From: Streptomyces sp. NBC_01296
GTDB lineage: Bacteria; Actinomycetota; Actinomycetes; Streptomycetales; Streptomycetaceae
Direction: 5' to 3'
Length of the DNA stretch: 64,000 bases
Assembly (NCBI RefSeq): GCF_035984415.1
Contig: NZ_CP130720.1
Span: 5,084,001 to 5,148,000 of the forward strand
A model generated the notes under the pieces. It had not been told where the DNA came from. It made no database searches and saw nothing but the letters and a program-made list of their open reading frames with translations. This document shows, piece after piece, positions 31,472-39,788 of the stretch. Both the position numbers and the translations under genes were made by a program. Each line of letters opens with the position of its first letter. Position 1 is the first letter of the stretch.

Positions 31472-32035
31472 CTAGTACCCCGAGCCGGGGTGACCGTACT
31501 GGCCGCCCTGGCCGCCCTGGCCGCCCTGGCCCCCATACCCGCCCTGGCCGCCCTGGCCGCCGTACCCGCCCTGGCCATTCTGGCTGCGCTGGGCGATCAG
31601 CTCGTCCCGGATCTCCTTGAGGACCACCAGCTCGGTGATCTCCATGGTCTCCTGGACGCCCTCCTTGGCCCGGCGGCGCTGCTCCATCTTGGCGAGGTAC
31701 TTCGACATCGGCAGCACCATCAGGAAGTAGACGACCGCGGCCGTGATCAGGAAGGTCAGTGCGGCGTTCAGCACCGAACCCCAGAGGATGTTCACGCCCG
31801 TGGGCTCCCCCTTCGCGTCGATGCCGCAAGGGTCCTTCAGGCAGGACGTGTAGCCGTCCAGGCTCTTCGTGCCGACGGCGCCCACCAGCGGGCTGATGAT
31901 CCCCTTCACCACCGAGTTCACGATGTTCGTGAACGCGGCGCCGATGACGACCGCCACCGCCAGGTCGACCACGTTGCCGCGCATCAGGAAGGCCTTGAAG
32001 CCTGCCAGGACGCTCTCCTTCTTCTTCTCGCTCAC
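31472..32035 (-). CDS. mscL: Large-conductance mechanosensitive channel MscL with glycine-rich tail
   Basis: A 187-residue MscL. The N-terminal amphipathic helix and first transmembrane helix read FKAFLMRGNVVDLAVAVVIG. The periplasmic loop contains two cysteines (TSCLKDPCGID). The second helix is LTFLITAAVVYFLMVLPMSK and a charged cytoplasmic helix follows. It opens under membrane tension and protects the cell from osmotic downshock. The tail after residue ~150 is unusual: about 34 residues of GGYGGQGGQGG repeats ending QYGHPGSGY. The GTG at 32035 fits GAGAGG 7-8 bases upstream; GTG 32038 is the alternative. Standard MscL proteins are about 130-155 residues, so the Gly-rich tail is extra. Confidence 0.95.
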   Translation of the reverse strand: MSEKKKESVLAGFKAFLMRGNVVDLAVAVVIGAAFTNIVNSVVKGIISPLVGAVGTKSLDGYTSCLKDPCGIDAKGEPTGVNILWGSVLNAALTFLITAAVVYFLMVLPMSKYLAKMEQRRRAKEGVQETMEITELVVLKEIRDELIAQRSQNGQGGYGGQGGQGGYGGQGGQGGQGGQYGHPGSGY

Positions 32036-32158
32036 CACTGAGCCTCTCTTCGAATCCGCCGAACATGGAGCCAACGGTTCCGAAAGCTACGGCAGTCCGG
32101 GCACGGCGTGTCCAATCGGTGCCCGTCTTGTGGTGACTTGACTGCACGGCCGTCCGAT

Positions 32159-32722
32159 TCAGCACAACGTCACCGCCAGTCGTGCCACAGCGCCCGCCCC
32201 CACGAGAGCCCGCGCGGTGTCCCGGGGCACCGACAGGACCACCAGCCCCCCGCCGTCCCCAACGCCCTTCTCCGGCTCGGGCACTTCGACCACCCGGGCG
32301 CCCGCGGCGACCACCCGCGGCGGGCCGGCGCGCTCCGCCGCCACCACGTCCACCCGGTCCCCGGGCCGCAGCAGCCGCACCGTCGCCGCGTCCGCGATGC
32401 GCACCGGCGCCGACACCCACCGCACCGCCGCGGGCGGCGGTTTCACCTCCGGCGGCGCGGCGCCCCGCGAAGCCTGTGCCTCCGTCCCGCCCACCACCGC
32501 CAGCGCTGCCGCCAGGACGGCCAGCCCGGCCGACGCGGCCCGCCGCCGACGGCGTACCGCGCGGCGCAGCCGGTCCCCGCCCCGGCCGACGCGAAGCGGG
32601 GGAAAGGACGGGACCGGGCGCGCAGGGGGACACGGAGAGGGAGTGGAGGGGGCGGAAAGAGCGGAAGGAGCGGAAGGAGCGGGCGGACTCGAGAGGGAAG
32701 AGAGGCGCGAGGTATTGGACAT
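32159..32722 (-). CDS. SAF-domain protein (CpaB/RcpC-like)
   Basis: A 187-residue protein with a Ser/Pro-rich N-terminus, an Arg cluster (RLRRAVRRRRRA) and one transmembrane helix (ASAGLAVLAAALAVVGGTEA). The exported C-terminal SAF domain contains VRWVSAPVRIADAATVRLLR and PGDRVDVVAAE, then VLSVPRDTARALVGAGAVAR. This is the domain of Flp-pilus assembly protein CpaB/RcpC. No other pilus genes are in the window, and such single proteins are common near mscL in Streptomyces with unknown role. ATG 32722 is chosen because it precedes a normal N-terminus; no strong ribosome site is seen. Confidence 0.78.
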   Translation of the reverse strand: MSNTSRLSSLSSPPAPSAPSALSAPSTPSPCPPARPVPSFPPLRVGRGGDRLRRAVRRRRRAASAGLAVLAAALAVVGGTEAQASRGAAPPEVKPPPAAVRWVSAPVRIADAATVRLLRPGDRVDVVAAERAGPPRVVAAGARVVEVPEPEKGVGDGGGLVVLSVPRDTARALVGAGAVARLAVTLC

Positions 32723-32869
32723 GACGGCCACCACCAGTGAGCTGAGTTCCGGTGTCCGGGCCGGCGCCCGGACACCCCTCACGATCCGCCGCCCCGCCGT
32801 ATCCCGCTCGCGCCTGTGGATGATCCCCAGCCTGTGGACAACGTCGTCACCCACAGGGGTGAGTGCCCG

Positions 32870-33196
32870 TCAGGCCCCGGTGCTCTCCTCGCGCAGGACC
32901 AGGCCCAACAGCCCCGGGAAGCGGGCCTCGAACTCCGCGCGCCGCAGCCGGTTGACGCGCCCCCGCCCCTGGTCGCGCTGCTCCAGCAGCCCGCAGCCGC
33001 GCAGCACCGCGAAGTGGTGGCTGAGGGCCGCCTTGCCCACGGGCACGTCGAAGGTGCCGCAGCTGCGCTCCCAGTCGCCCGCACCCGCGAGTTCCCGTAC
33101 GAGCTGCATCCGCACCGGGTCGGCGAGCGCGGCGAGGGCCGCCTGGACGGGCACGTCGTCGGGGTGGGTGTGCTCGGGTTCGGCCCGGTTCCCCAT
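32870..33196 (-). CDS. ArsR-type winged-helix transcriptional regulator
   Basis: A 108-residue DNA-binding protein: AALAALADPVRMQLVRELAG, then GKAALSHHFAVLRGCGLLEQ as recognition helix and wing RDQGRGRVNRLRR. There is one Cys (SCGTFDVP) at the end of the first helix pair, and no obvious metal site, so it may sense a redox or organic signal. It is divergent from the quinone oxidoreductase gene at 33309 with a 112-bp region between that carries a perfect 13-bp inverted repeat. It most likely represses that gene and itself. ATG 33196 has GGGAGGAACC upstream. Confidence 0.9.
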   Translation of the reverse strand: MGNRAEPEHTHPDDVPVQAALAALADPVRMQLVRELAGAGDWERSCGTFDVPVGKAALSHHFAVLRGCGLLEQRDQGRGRVNRLRRAEFEARFPGLLGLVLREESTGA

Positions 33197-33233
33197 CGCG
33201 GTTCCTCCCTGCAGTGCTTGCGCTCTTGCGGAA

Positions 33234-33288
33234 TGTTCGATGAAAACCGTACAGTCACGTCACCGCAGTGTTCGCTTTTCATCGAACA
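33234..33288. promoter_or_regulatory. Candidate ArsR operator: 13-bp inverted repeat
   Basis: TGTTCGATGAAAA at 33234-33246 and its exact complement TTTTCATCGAACA at 33276-33288, with 29 bases between, lie in the divergent region between the ArsR-type gene and the oxidoreductase gene. The repeat is AT-richer than its surroundings. The TTCGATGAAA half site occurs once in each orientation, which suggests two bound dimers or a looped complex covering both promoters. Confidence 0.6.
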
Positions 33289-33308
33289 GTCTAGCCGGGG
33301 GTACAGCC

Positions 33309-34289
33309 ATGCACGCAGTCGAGTTCCACGAGTTCGGCGGACCCGAGGTCCTCCACGCCACCGAGGTCCCCGTACCGGAGCCGGCCCACGGCGAGGTGAC
33401 CGTCGACGTCGCCTACGCCGGAGTCAACTTCGCCGACGTCCTGGCCCGGGCCCACGGCTACCGGGTCCCGGCCCTGCCCTTCCGCCCCGGCCTCGAGATC
33501 TCCGGCCGCATCCGGGCCGTCGGCCCCGGAGTCGCGGGCCTGCGCCCCGGACAGGAGGTCGCCGCCCTCACCTCGCACAGCGGTTACGCCGAGGTCGCCG
33601 TCGCCCCCGCCGCGACCGTCTTCGCACTCCCCGAGGGCATCTCCCTGCGCACCGCCGCCACCCTGCCGACCGTCCTGCCCACGGTCCAGGGGCTCGTCCA
33701 CGAGGTCGGCCGGCTGCGCGCCGGGGAGACCGTACTCGTCCAGAGCGCGGCCGGCGGCATCGGAACCGTTGCCGCCCAGGTCGCCCGGCTCGCCGGAGCC
33801 CGCGCCGTCTACGGCGTCGTCTCCCGCCCCGAAAAGGCCGCGGAAGCCCTCAAGTACGGCTACGACGAGGTGTTCGTCGGCGACGGCTTCACCGAGGACG
33901 TGCTCCGTGCCACCGGCGGCCGCGGAGTCGACCTCGCCCTCGACCCCGTCGGCGGCGACACCTTCCGCCGCAGCCTGGACTCGCTCGCGCGCTACGGCCG
34001 CCTCGTCGCCTACGGCAACGCCGGCGGAGCCGCACCCTGGCAGGTCGGCCAGCCCGAGCTCAACCCGCGCGGACTCTCCGTCGGCGGCTTCTCCGTCCTC
34101 ACCCTCGCCCAGGACGACCCCGGGGCGCTGCGCGCCCTCGCCGCCGACTCCTTCCGGCTCGCCGCGAGCGGCAAGGTCCAACTGCCGGTCACCGCCGAGT
34201 TCCCCCTCGACCGGGCCGCCGAGGCGCACCGCCTGATGGACACCCGCACCACCACCGGCAAGCTGCTGCTCCGCGTCGCGGGGGAGTGA
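33309..34289 (+). CDS. Quinone oxidoreductase / zinc-independent MDR family NADPH reductase
   Basis: A 326-residue medium-chain reductase. MHAVEFHEFGGPEVLHATEV and the substrate region YAGVNFADVLARAHGYRVP are typical of QOR-type enzymes. The cofactor site is VLVQSAAGGIGTVAAQVARL (AxxGGVG type). It has no catalytic zinc ligands. It should reduce quinones or other enones with NADPH and help against electrophile stress. ATG 33309 follows a GGGGG tract by about 8 bases. The divergent ArsR-type gene and the inverted repeat between them indicate inducible control. Confidence 0.92.
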   Translation: MHAVEFHEFGGPEVLHATEVPVPEPAHGEVTVDVAYAGVNFADVLARAHGYRVPALPFRPGLEISGRIRAVGPGVAGLRPGQEVAALTSHSGYAEVAVAPAATVFALPEGISLRTAATLPTVLPTVQGLVHEVGRLRAGETVLVQSAAGGIGTVAAQVARLAGARAVYGVVSRPEKAAEALKYGYDEVFVGDGFTEDVLRATGGRGVDLALDPVGGDTFRRSLDSLARYGRLVAYGNAGGAAPWQVGQPELNPRGLSVGGFSVLTLAQDDPGALRALAADSFRLAASGKVQLPVTAEFPLDRAAEAHRLMDTRTTTGKLLLRVAGE

Positions 34290-34338
34290 GGCCCGCCCGG
34301 GGCCGTTGACCGCCCGCCCGGACCCGCCACGCTGCGGT

Positions 34339-34896
34339 TCACGGCCGGGCCGGGATCTCGCAGGCCTCGGAGAAACCCTGGCTGGTCAGGCCGAAGGCGC
34401 GATTGGCCCGCGAGCGCCAGTTCTCCAGCGCGACCATCGCGGTGAGCTCGACGAACGCCGCCTCTCCCAGGCGCGCGATCAGCTCGGCGGCGAGCTCGTC
34501 CGTCACCGACGGCTCGGTCTCGGTCATCGCCTCGGAGTACTCCATGACCAGCTGTTCCAGCTCCGTGTAGGCCCCGCGGTTCTCCCGCCACCGCGGCACC
34601 TGCCCGATCTTCCGCGCCGAAAGCCCCCGTTCCAGGCCCTCCCAGTAGCCGAAGTCCATGCACCACGAGCAGTTGATCCGGGCCGCCGCCGCCATCACCG
34701 CGAGGTGCTTGAGCCCGGCGTCGAGGGCGTGCCACTTCGCCGCCTGCTGCTCGAGGCGTACGTACGTGAACAGCACGCGCGCGTTGTGCCCGTACGCCTG
34801 GCCGGGGTCGAGCACCTTGCCGTACCTGCGGCGCGAGTACCAGGCGCCGATGCGCATGAGGAGGGTGCGGGGCGGGGTGAGCGAAATGCGCGACAT
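34339..34896 (-). CDS. Carboxymuconolactone decarboxylase family (AhpD-like) protein
   Basis: A 185-residue helical protein with the CMD motif AAARINCSWCMDFGYWEGLE; the CSWC pair and a downstream Glu make the redox site as in AhpD-like proteins. ALENWRSRANRAFGLTSQGF at the end is typical of the actinobacterial branch, often annotated alongside ECF sigma factors. It may work as a thiol-disulfide peroxidase partner. ATG 34896 follows AGGAGG by 9 bases; longer upstream starts would add unrelated residues. It shares the strand with mtnP-type gene at 35025 (128-base gap) but probably has its own promoter. Confidence 0.88.
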   Translation of the reverse strand: MSRISLTPPRTLLMRIGAWYSRRRYGKVLDPGQAYGHNARVLFTYVRLEQQAAKWHALDAGLKHLAVMAAAARINCSWCMDFGYWEGLERGLSARKIGQVPRWRENRGAYTELEQLVMEYSEAMTETEPSVTDELAAELIARLGEAAFVELTAMVALENWRSRANRAFGLTSQGFSEACEIPARP

Positions 34897-35024
34897 GGCG
34901 GTCGCCTCCTGGAGGGTCGGTCTCGGCGGTCCTTCACCAGCCGAGACCGGACAGCCCTCCGGAATGTGACAGCCCGCCTCGGATTCCTCCCGGGATCCTC
35001 GTGGCGGCAGGCAGGCAGGGCCCG

Positions 35025-35858
35025 TTACGGGAGTTCGATGCCCAGGTCCCAGCCGTCGTGGGCGTGGGTGCACAGGCAGGCGCGGGACTCCGTCGCCGGG
35101 AGCGCCGCCACCGCGTCGAAGAGGACCTCGCGCAGACGGTCCACGTTCTCGCCGAACACCTTCAGGACCTCCGTGTGGGACACGCCCTCACCGGTCTCCG
35201 CGCCCGCGTCCAGGTCGGTGACCAGCGCCATCGACGTGTAGCAGAGCCCCAGCTCGCGCGCGAGGACCGCCTCCGGGTGGCCCGTCATGCCGACGACCGA
35301 CCAGCCCATCGCCGCGTGCCACTTCGATTCGGCGCGCGTCGAGAAGCGCGGGCCCTCGACCACGACCATCGTGCCGCCGTCCACGGGCTCCCACGCCCGG
35401 CCCCGCGCCGCCGCCAGCGCCACCGAGCGGCCCACCGGGCAGTACGGGTCGGCGAAGGTGGTGTGCACGACGTTCGGCACGGTGCCGTCGGGCAGCGGCT
35501 CGCCGTCGAAGAAGGTCTGGGCGCGGGACTTCGTACGGTCGACCAGCTGGTCGGGGACGAGCAGCGTGCCCGGACCGTACTCGGTGCGCAGCCCGCCGAC
35601 CGCGCACGGGCCGAGCACCTGGCGTACGCCCACCGAACGCAGCGCCCACAGGTTGGCCCGGTAGTTGATCTTGTGGGGCGGGACCTTGTGGCTGCGGCCG
35701 TGGCGCGGGAGGAAGGCGATCTGCCGCCCGGCCAGCTCGCCGAAGAAGAGGGAGTCGCTCGGGGGCCCGTACGGGGTGTCCACCCGGACCTCGGAGACGT
35801 CCTCCAGGAAGGAGTAGAACCCCGAGCCGCCGATGACACCGATCTCTGCGTTAGCCAT
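35025..35858 (-). CDS. mtnP: S-methyl-5'-thioadenosine phosphorylase
   Basis: A 277-residue MTAP-class nucleoside phosphorylase: IGVIGGSGFYSFLED, the phosphate-site FLPRHGRSHKVPPHKINYRA, EGPRFSTRAESKWHA and MTGHPEAVLARELGLCYTSM. It phosphorolyses 5'-methylthioadenosine to adenine and 5-methylthioribose 1-phosphate in methionine salvage. The length is normal. ATG 35858 opens with MANAEIGVIGGSG as in homologues. No other methionine-salvage gene is adjacent. A hairpin (35883-35919) upstream of it ends the neighbouring FmdB-type gene. Confidence 0.93.
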   Translation of the reverse strand: MANAEIGVIGGSGFYSFLEDVSEVRVDTPYGPPSDSLFFGELAGRQIAFLPRHGRSHKVPPHKINYRANLWALRSVGVRQVLGPCAVGGLRTEYGPGTLLVPDQLVDRTKSRAQTFFDGEPLPDGTVPNVVHTTFADPYCPVGRSVALAAARGRAWEPVDGGTMVVVEGPRFSTRAESKWHAAMGWSVVGMTGHPEAVLARELGLCYTSMALVTDLDAGAETGEGVSHTEVLKVFGENVDRLREVLFDAVAALPATESRACLCTHAHDGWDLGIELP

Positions 35859-35882
35859 GCGGCCACCCTAACCGGGCATGCA

Positions 35883-35919
35883 CAAGGCCCCGCCGCCCGG
35901 AAGGGGCGACGGGGCCTTG
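35883..35919. terminator. Hairpin terminator after the FmdB-type gene
   Basis: Arms CAAGGCCCCG (35883-35892) and CGGGGCCTTG (35910-35919) pair perfectly. It lies 23 bases beyond the stop of the minus-strand zinc-ribbon gene and just before the MTA phosphorylase gene. Confidence 0.75.
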
Positions 35920-35942
35920 CGAAGAACGGACGGGATCGGAGA

Positions 35943-36239
35943 TCAGGCAGCCGACGTGGAGCTGCTGCTCGAGCTCGACGTCGAAGACGCGGCGGACGTC
36001 GACGAAGCGGCCGGGGCGGCAGGCGTCGACGGCTTCGAGGCAGGGGTGCTGCTCGACGAAGCGCCACGGCTGTCGTTCCGGTAGAAACCGGATCCCTTGA
36101 AGACGATGCCGACCGCGGAGAACACCTTCTTCAGGCGTCCGTGGCAGTTCGGGCACTCGGTCAGTGCGTCATCGGTGAACTTCTGCACGGCCTCAAGGCC
36201 CTCACCGCACTCGGTGCACTGGTACTGGTAGGTCGGCAC
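35943..36239 (-). CDS. FmdB-type zinc-ribbon protein with Ser/Ala tail
   Basis: A 98-residue protein. The N-terminal zinc ribbon MPTYQYQCTECGEGLEAVQK has CTEC and CPNC metal pairs (residues 8-11 and 29-32). VFSAVGIVFKGSGFYRNDSR follows. The last ~40 residues are almost only Ser, Ala, Pro and Thr, ending STSSSSSSSTSAA. The FmdB/CxxC regulatory-domain family is named from a formamidase operon; its role in Streptomyces is unknown. ATG 36239 has GGAGGAA 6-7 bases upstream. It lies between a hairpin and the MFS gene on the same strand (67-base gap). Confidence 0.9.
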   Translation of the reverse strand: MPTYQYQCTECGEGLEAVQKFTDDALTECPNCHGRLKKVFSAVGIVFKGSGFYRNDSRGASSSSTPASKPSTPAAPAASSTSAASSTSSSSSSSTSAA

Positions 36240-36306
36240 GAATTTCCTCCTGGCACTCTGACTCGATGAGTGCTAACGACGTTCCATGGTGACGTATTCC
36301 GGCCGA

Positions 36307-37641
36307 TCAGTCCACCGTCACCGGCACGCGGTGACCGAGACCACGCTCGTTCACCCGCGCACCAGGGACCTCCGGAGCAGCGGCCGCAGGCGATCCCGCC
36401 GACGAGCTGATGATCCGGCTCGGGGCCTTCGGAGCCAGCTTCGAGCGCAGCGCGAGCAGGGTCGCCAGCGCCAGCACGGTGCCCGCCATGGGCACCAGGA
36501 AGCCGTACGAGGACCCGTGCGCGTCCGTCAGACGGCCGGCCAGGGTCACGGCGGTGGCCTGACCGAAGGCGACCGCGCCGGTCAGCCAGGTGAAGGCCTC
36601 GGTCCGGGCGTTCGCCGGGATCAGCGATTCGATCATCGTGTAGCCGGTGATCAGGGCCGGGGCGATGCACAGGCCGACGACCAGGCCGAGCGCGCCCAGC
36701 AGGACCATCGAGTGGGCGGTCCACAGGACCGAGGCGGCCACGGTGAGGCCGGCGTAGCCGAGCAGCAGCCGGCGGCGCGGGCCGATCTTCCAGGCGATGG
36801 CGCCGCAGGCGATGCCCGCGGTCATGTTGCCGGCCGCGAAGACGCCGTAGAGCAGGCCGTTCGCACCGGGGTTGCCGATCTCGTTCGAGAAGGCGGCCAG
36901 CGACACCTGCATGCCGCCGAAGACGGCGCCGATGCCGAGGAAGGCCACGATCAGGACGCGCAGGCCCGGGAAGGACAGCGCGGAGGCATGCTTCTGGCCC
37001 TCGGCCGCGGCGGCGTGCAGCTTGGGCTGCGTGGCGCGCTGGGCCGCGAAGACCAGACCGCCGGCCAACGTGAGGGCGGCCTCGGTGATCAGACCGGCGG
37101 CCGGGTGGACGCCGGTGCACAGGGCGGTCGCCAGCACCGGGCCGACGACGAAGGTGAACTCGTCGGTGACGGACTCGAACGCGGCGGCCGTCGGCAGCAG
37201 CGGGGAGCCCTCGAGCCTGGCCGCCCAGCGGGCCCGGACCATCGGTCCGACCTGCGGGACGGAGGCGCCGGCCGGGACGGCGGCCAGCGCCAGTGCCCAC
37301 ACGGGGGCGCCCAGCAGCGCGAGCACCACGAGGGCGATGACGGCGGCGGAGTGCATGAGGACGACGGGGACCAGGACGGCGCTCTGGCCGCGGCGGTCGG
37401 TGAGCTTGCCCATCACCGGGGCGGACAGCGCCATCGAGACACCGGTGACGGCGGCGACGATGCCGGCGCTGCCGTAGGAGCCGGTGGTGTGCTGCACGAG
37501 CAGCAGGATGCTGATGGTCAGCATGCCGAACGGGAGCCGGGCGGCGAATCCCGGGAGAACGAAGCCGATGGCGCCGGGCGTGCGCAGGAGCTGCCCGTAA
37601 CCGGGGCGTGCGGACTTGTCGGTCGTGACCGCGGATGTCAC
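36307..37641 (-). CDS. MFS transporter
   Basis: A 444-residue major facilitator with about 12 helices. It opens GYGQLLRTPGAIGFVLPGFA and carries the loop 2-3 motif APVMGKLTDRRGQ. Its middle has LIVAFLGIGAVFGGMQVSLA. The layout resembles drug-efflux-type permeases of actinobacteria, but substrate cannot be assigned. The start is GTG 37641 (VTSAVTTDKSARPGYG) following AAAGG; the longer ORF has no homologous-looking sequence. The 400-bp region upstream contains an inverted repeat near a promoter-like element (37859-37873), which suggests control by a repressor, although no regulator gene is adjacent. Confidence 0.85.
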   Translation of the reverse strand: MTSAVTTDKSARPGYGQLLRTPGAIGFVLPGFAARLPFGMLTISILLLVQHTTGSYGSAGIVAAVTGVSMALSAPVMGKLTDRRGQSAVLVPVVLMHSAAVIALVVLALLGAPVWALALAAVPAGASVPQVGPMVRARWAARLEGSPLLPTAAAFESVTDEFTFVVGPVLATALCTGVHPAAGLITEAALTLAGGLVFAAQRATQPKLHAAAAEGQKHASALSFPGLRVLIVAFLGIGAVFGGMQVSLAAFSNEIGNPGANGLLYGVFAAGNMTAGIACGAIAWKIGPRRRLLLGYAGLTVAASVLWTAHSMVLLGALGLVVGLCIAPALITGYTMIESLIPANARTEAFTWLTGAVAFGQATAVTLAGRLTDAHGSSYGFLVPMAGTVLALATLLALRSKLAPKAPSRIISSSAGSPAAAAPEVPGARVNERGLGHRVPVTVD

Positions 37642-38041
37642 GGCCTGGCCTTTCCGCTGCCTGGTAGAGCGTCCCCGTCTGCGGACGGTGTGCCGCCTCG
37701 TGAGCGACCGCACCCGTACATGTGGGAGCCCCGAGAGCTGTCCTCTTGCGCAGAACCGAGTGATACCTGGGCGCCCACTGCGGGAGGGAGCCACGGCCGC
37801 TTTGCGGTCGCGCCAGCTCTGCGTCAGGCAGAGTTGGTTCGATGTGGTGTGCCTTTATCGTACAGGTAGTACGCGCGTAGCGTCCTGTGATTCCGGTGAC
37901 AGAATGTGCCTTCACCTGCGATTAACCGGAAGTTCGCCTTCCTCGGGTCTTCAAAGCAGGGTGAAACGGCATGCAAACCCCCGAAAACACAGAATTAGAA
38001 CGGCGCTCTAACTCTCTGTTCAAGTCCGGGACCGGCCCCGC
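37642..38041. promoter_or_regulatory. 400-bp gene-free region with two inverted repeats upstream of the MFS gene
   Basis: I see no credible gene here. CGTAC-5-GTACG at 37859-37873 is a small palindrome next to a minus-strand TACGAT -10-like hexamer, a plausible repressor site for the MFS gene. An imperfect 10-bp hairpin lies at 37813-37837 within the probable leader. The stretch 37860-38025 is clearly AT-richer than its surroundings. Confidence 0.4.
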
Positions 38042-39544
38042 TCAAGCCCCGTTCGAGCCCGTGCCGAGCCATCCGGCCAGCTTGCCGCCCCGCGCCACCG
38101 CCCGCAGCCGGGCCTCCGCCGCGTCCCGTACCGGATCCGTGGCCACCACCAGCAGCTCGTCCCCGCGCCGCAGTACGGTCGACGGCAGCGGTACGAAGCT
38201 CTTCGCGTCCCGGACCACCAGCGTCACCGACGCCCCCGGCGGCAGCCGCAGCTCGCTCACCTCGACGCCGTGCATCCGGGAGGCGTCCGGGATGGCGAAG
38301 GACAGCAGGTGCCCGCGCAGCTTCTCCAGCGGCGCCGACTCGATCCCCAGGTCGGCGGCGCCCTCGTCGCCGGCGCCGAGCTCCAGCTTGCGCGCGAGCC
38401 AGGGCAGGGTCGGTCCCTGGACCAGGGTGTAGACGACGACCAGCACGAAGACGATGTTGAAGACGCGGTCGCTGCCCTCGATCCCGGTCACCATCGGGAT
38501 GGTCGCCAGGATGATGGGCACGGCGCCGCGCAGCCCCGCCCACGACATCAGGGCCTGTTCCTGCCAGGGCAGCCGGAACGGCAGGAGGCTGACGAAGACC
38601 TCCAGCGGCCGCGCCACCATCGTCAGGACCAGCCCGATGATCACGGCGGGCCAGAAGTCCTGGGCCAGCTCGTGCGGGGTGACCAGCAGGCCGAGCAGGA
38701 CGAACATGCCGATCTGGGCGATCCAGCCGAGCCCGTCGGCGAACCCTCTCGTGGCCGGCCAGTGCGGGAGCTTCGCGTTCCCGAGCACCATGGCCGCCAG
38801 GTAGACGGCGAGGAAGCCCGAGCCGTGCGCCATCGCGCCCGCCGCGTACGCCGTCACGGCGATCGCCATCACGGCGATCGGGTAGAGGCCGGAGGCGGGC
38901 AGGGCCACGTGCCGCAGGCCGTACGCCCCCATGAAGCCCACCGACAGGCCGATCGCGACGCCGATCGCCAGCTCGAGGGCGATCTTGCCGAGCAGGACGT
39001 ACCACTGGTCCACCGGGCCGACGGTCGCGAAGGCGACGACCAGGATGACGACGGGGGCGTCGTTGAAGCCCGACTCGGCCTCCAGCACGCCCGTGATCCG
39101 CGAGGGCAGCGGCACCTTGCGCAGGACGGAGAAGACGGCCGCCGCGTCGGTCGAGGAGACGACCGCGCCGATCAGCAGGGCCTGGCGCCAGTCCAGTCCG
39201 ACCAGGTAGTGCGCGCCGGCCGCCGTGACGCCGACACTGATCGCGACGCCGACCAGGGACAGGACGATCGCGGCCGGCAGGGCGGGCTTGATCTGTTTCC
39301 ACTTGGTGCCCAGACCACCCTCGGCGAGGATCACGACGAGCGCGGCGTAACCGATGACCTGAGTCAGTTCGGCGTTGTCGAAGACGACGTTGCCGATGCC
39401 GTCCTGGCCTATCGCGATGCCTATGCCGAGGTAAATGAGCAGGCTGGGGAGGCCGCTGCGTGAAGAGATGCGTACCGCCGCGACGGCGACGAGCAGCACG
39501 AGCGAGCAGACCAGCAGGAGCTCATTGAGCGTGTGGACGGTCAG
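38042..39544 (-). CDS. CPA1 potassium (or sodium)/proton antiporter with C-terminal TrkA_C-type domain
   Basis: A 500-residue antiporter with about 12-13 helices (residues 1-390), including the ion-path motif EAESGFNDAPVVILVVAF and SWAGLRGAVPIILATIPMVT. The cytoplasmic RCK_C-like domain (about 410-485) has GVEVSELRLPPGASVTLVVR and PLPSTVLRRGDELLVVATD. It exchanges K+ or Na+ for protons, and the RCK-C domain suggests gating by a nucleotide. Start: CTG 39544 has GGAAAGGG at good distance and encodes TVHTLNELLLVCSLV, which I recall as the homologues' N-terminus. The first ordinary start, GTG 39499, would remove 15 residues of helix 1. Confidence 0.85.
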   Translation of the reverse strand: MTVHTLNELLLVCSLVLLVAVAAVRISSRSGLPSLLIYLGIGIAIGQDGIGNVVFDNAELTQVIGYAALVVILAEGGLGTKWKQIKPALPAAIVLSLVGVAISVGVTAAGAHYLVGLDWRQALLIGAVVSSTDAAAVFSVLRKVPLPSRITGVLEAESGFNDAPVVILVVAFATVGPVDQWYVLLGKIALELAIGVAIGLSVGFMGAYGLRHVALPASGLYPIAVMAIAVTAYAAGAMAHGSGFLAVYLAAMVLGNAKLPHWPATRGFADGLGWIAQIGMFVLLGLLVTPHELAQDFWPAVIIGLVLTMVARPLEVFVSLLPFRLPWQEQALMSWAGLRGAVPIILATIPMVTGIEGSDRVFNIVFVLVVVYTLVQGPTLPWLARKLELGAGDEGAADLGIESAPLEKLRGHLLSFAIPDASRMHGVEVSELRLPPGASVTLVVRDAKSFVPLPSTVLRRGDELLVVATDPVRDAAEARLRAVARGGKLAGWLGTGSNGA

Positions 39545-39788
39545 CGGGCGGCCCTTTCCTCAAGGCGCCAGGCGGAACGTTCCTCCAGGCGACAAGTCCG
39601 GCAAGATCGGCAGGTACTTCGTTACCTTACCTAATATTTGACGCGCCCTTTACGCGATAACCACATTGTGAAACCCCTGTTCGGCCCTGTCCTCGTCACC
39701 TCGACCCCTGGCGGATCAACGGACCCGGTCCTGCGCCTATGGTTGCTCCCAGCACTCCCAGGACCACCCTGCCCCTCTAAGGACAGCG

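Noticed and set aside
39612..39640. TTAGGTAAGG-like sequence on the minus strand upstream of the antiporter, resembling half an iron-regulator (DmdR/IdeR) box.
   Set aside because: Only one half matches; the second half of the 19-bp palindrome is absent and neither neighbouring gene is an iron gene.
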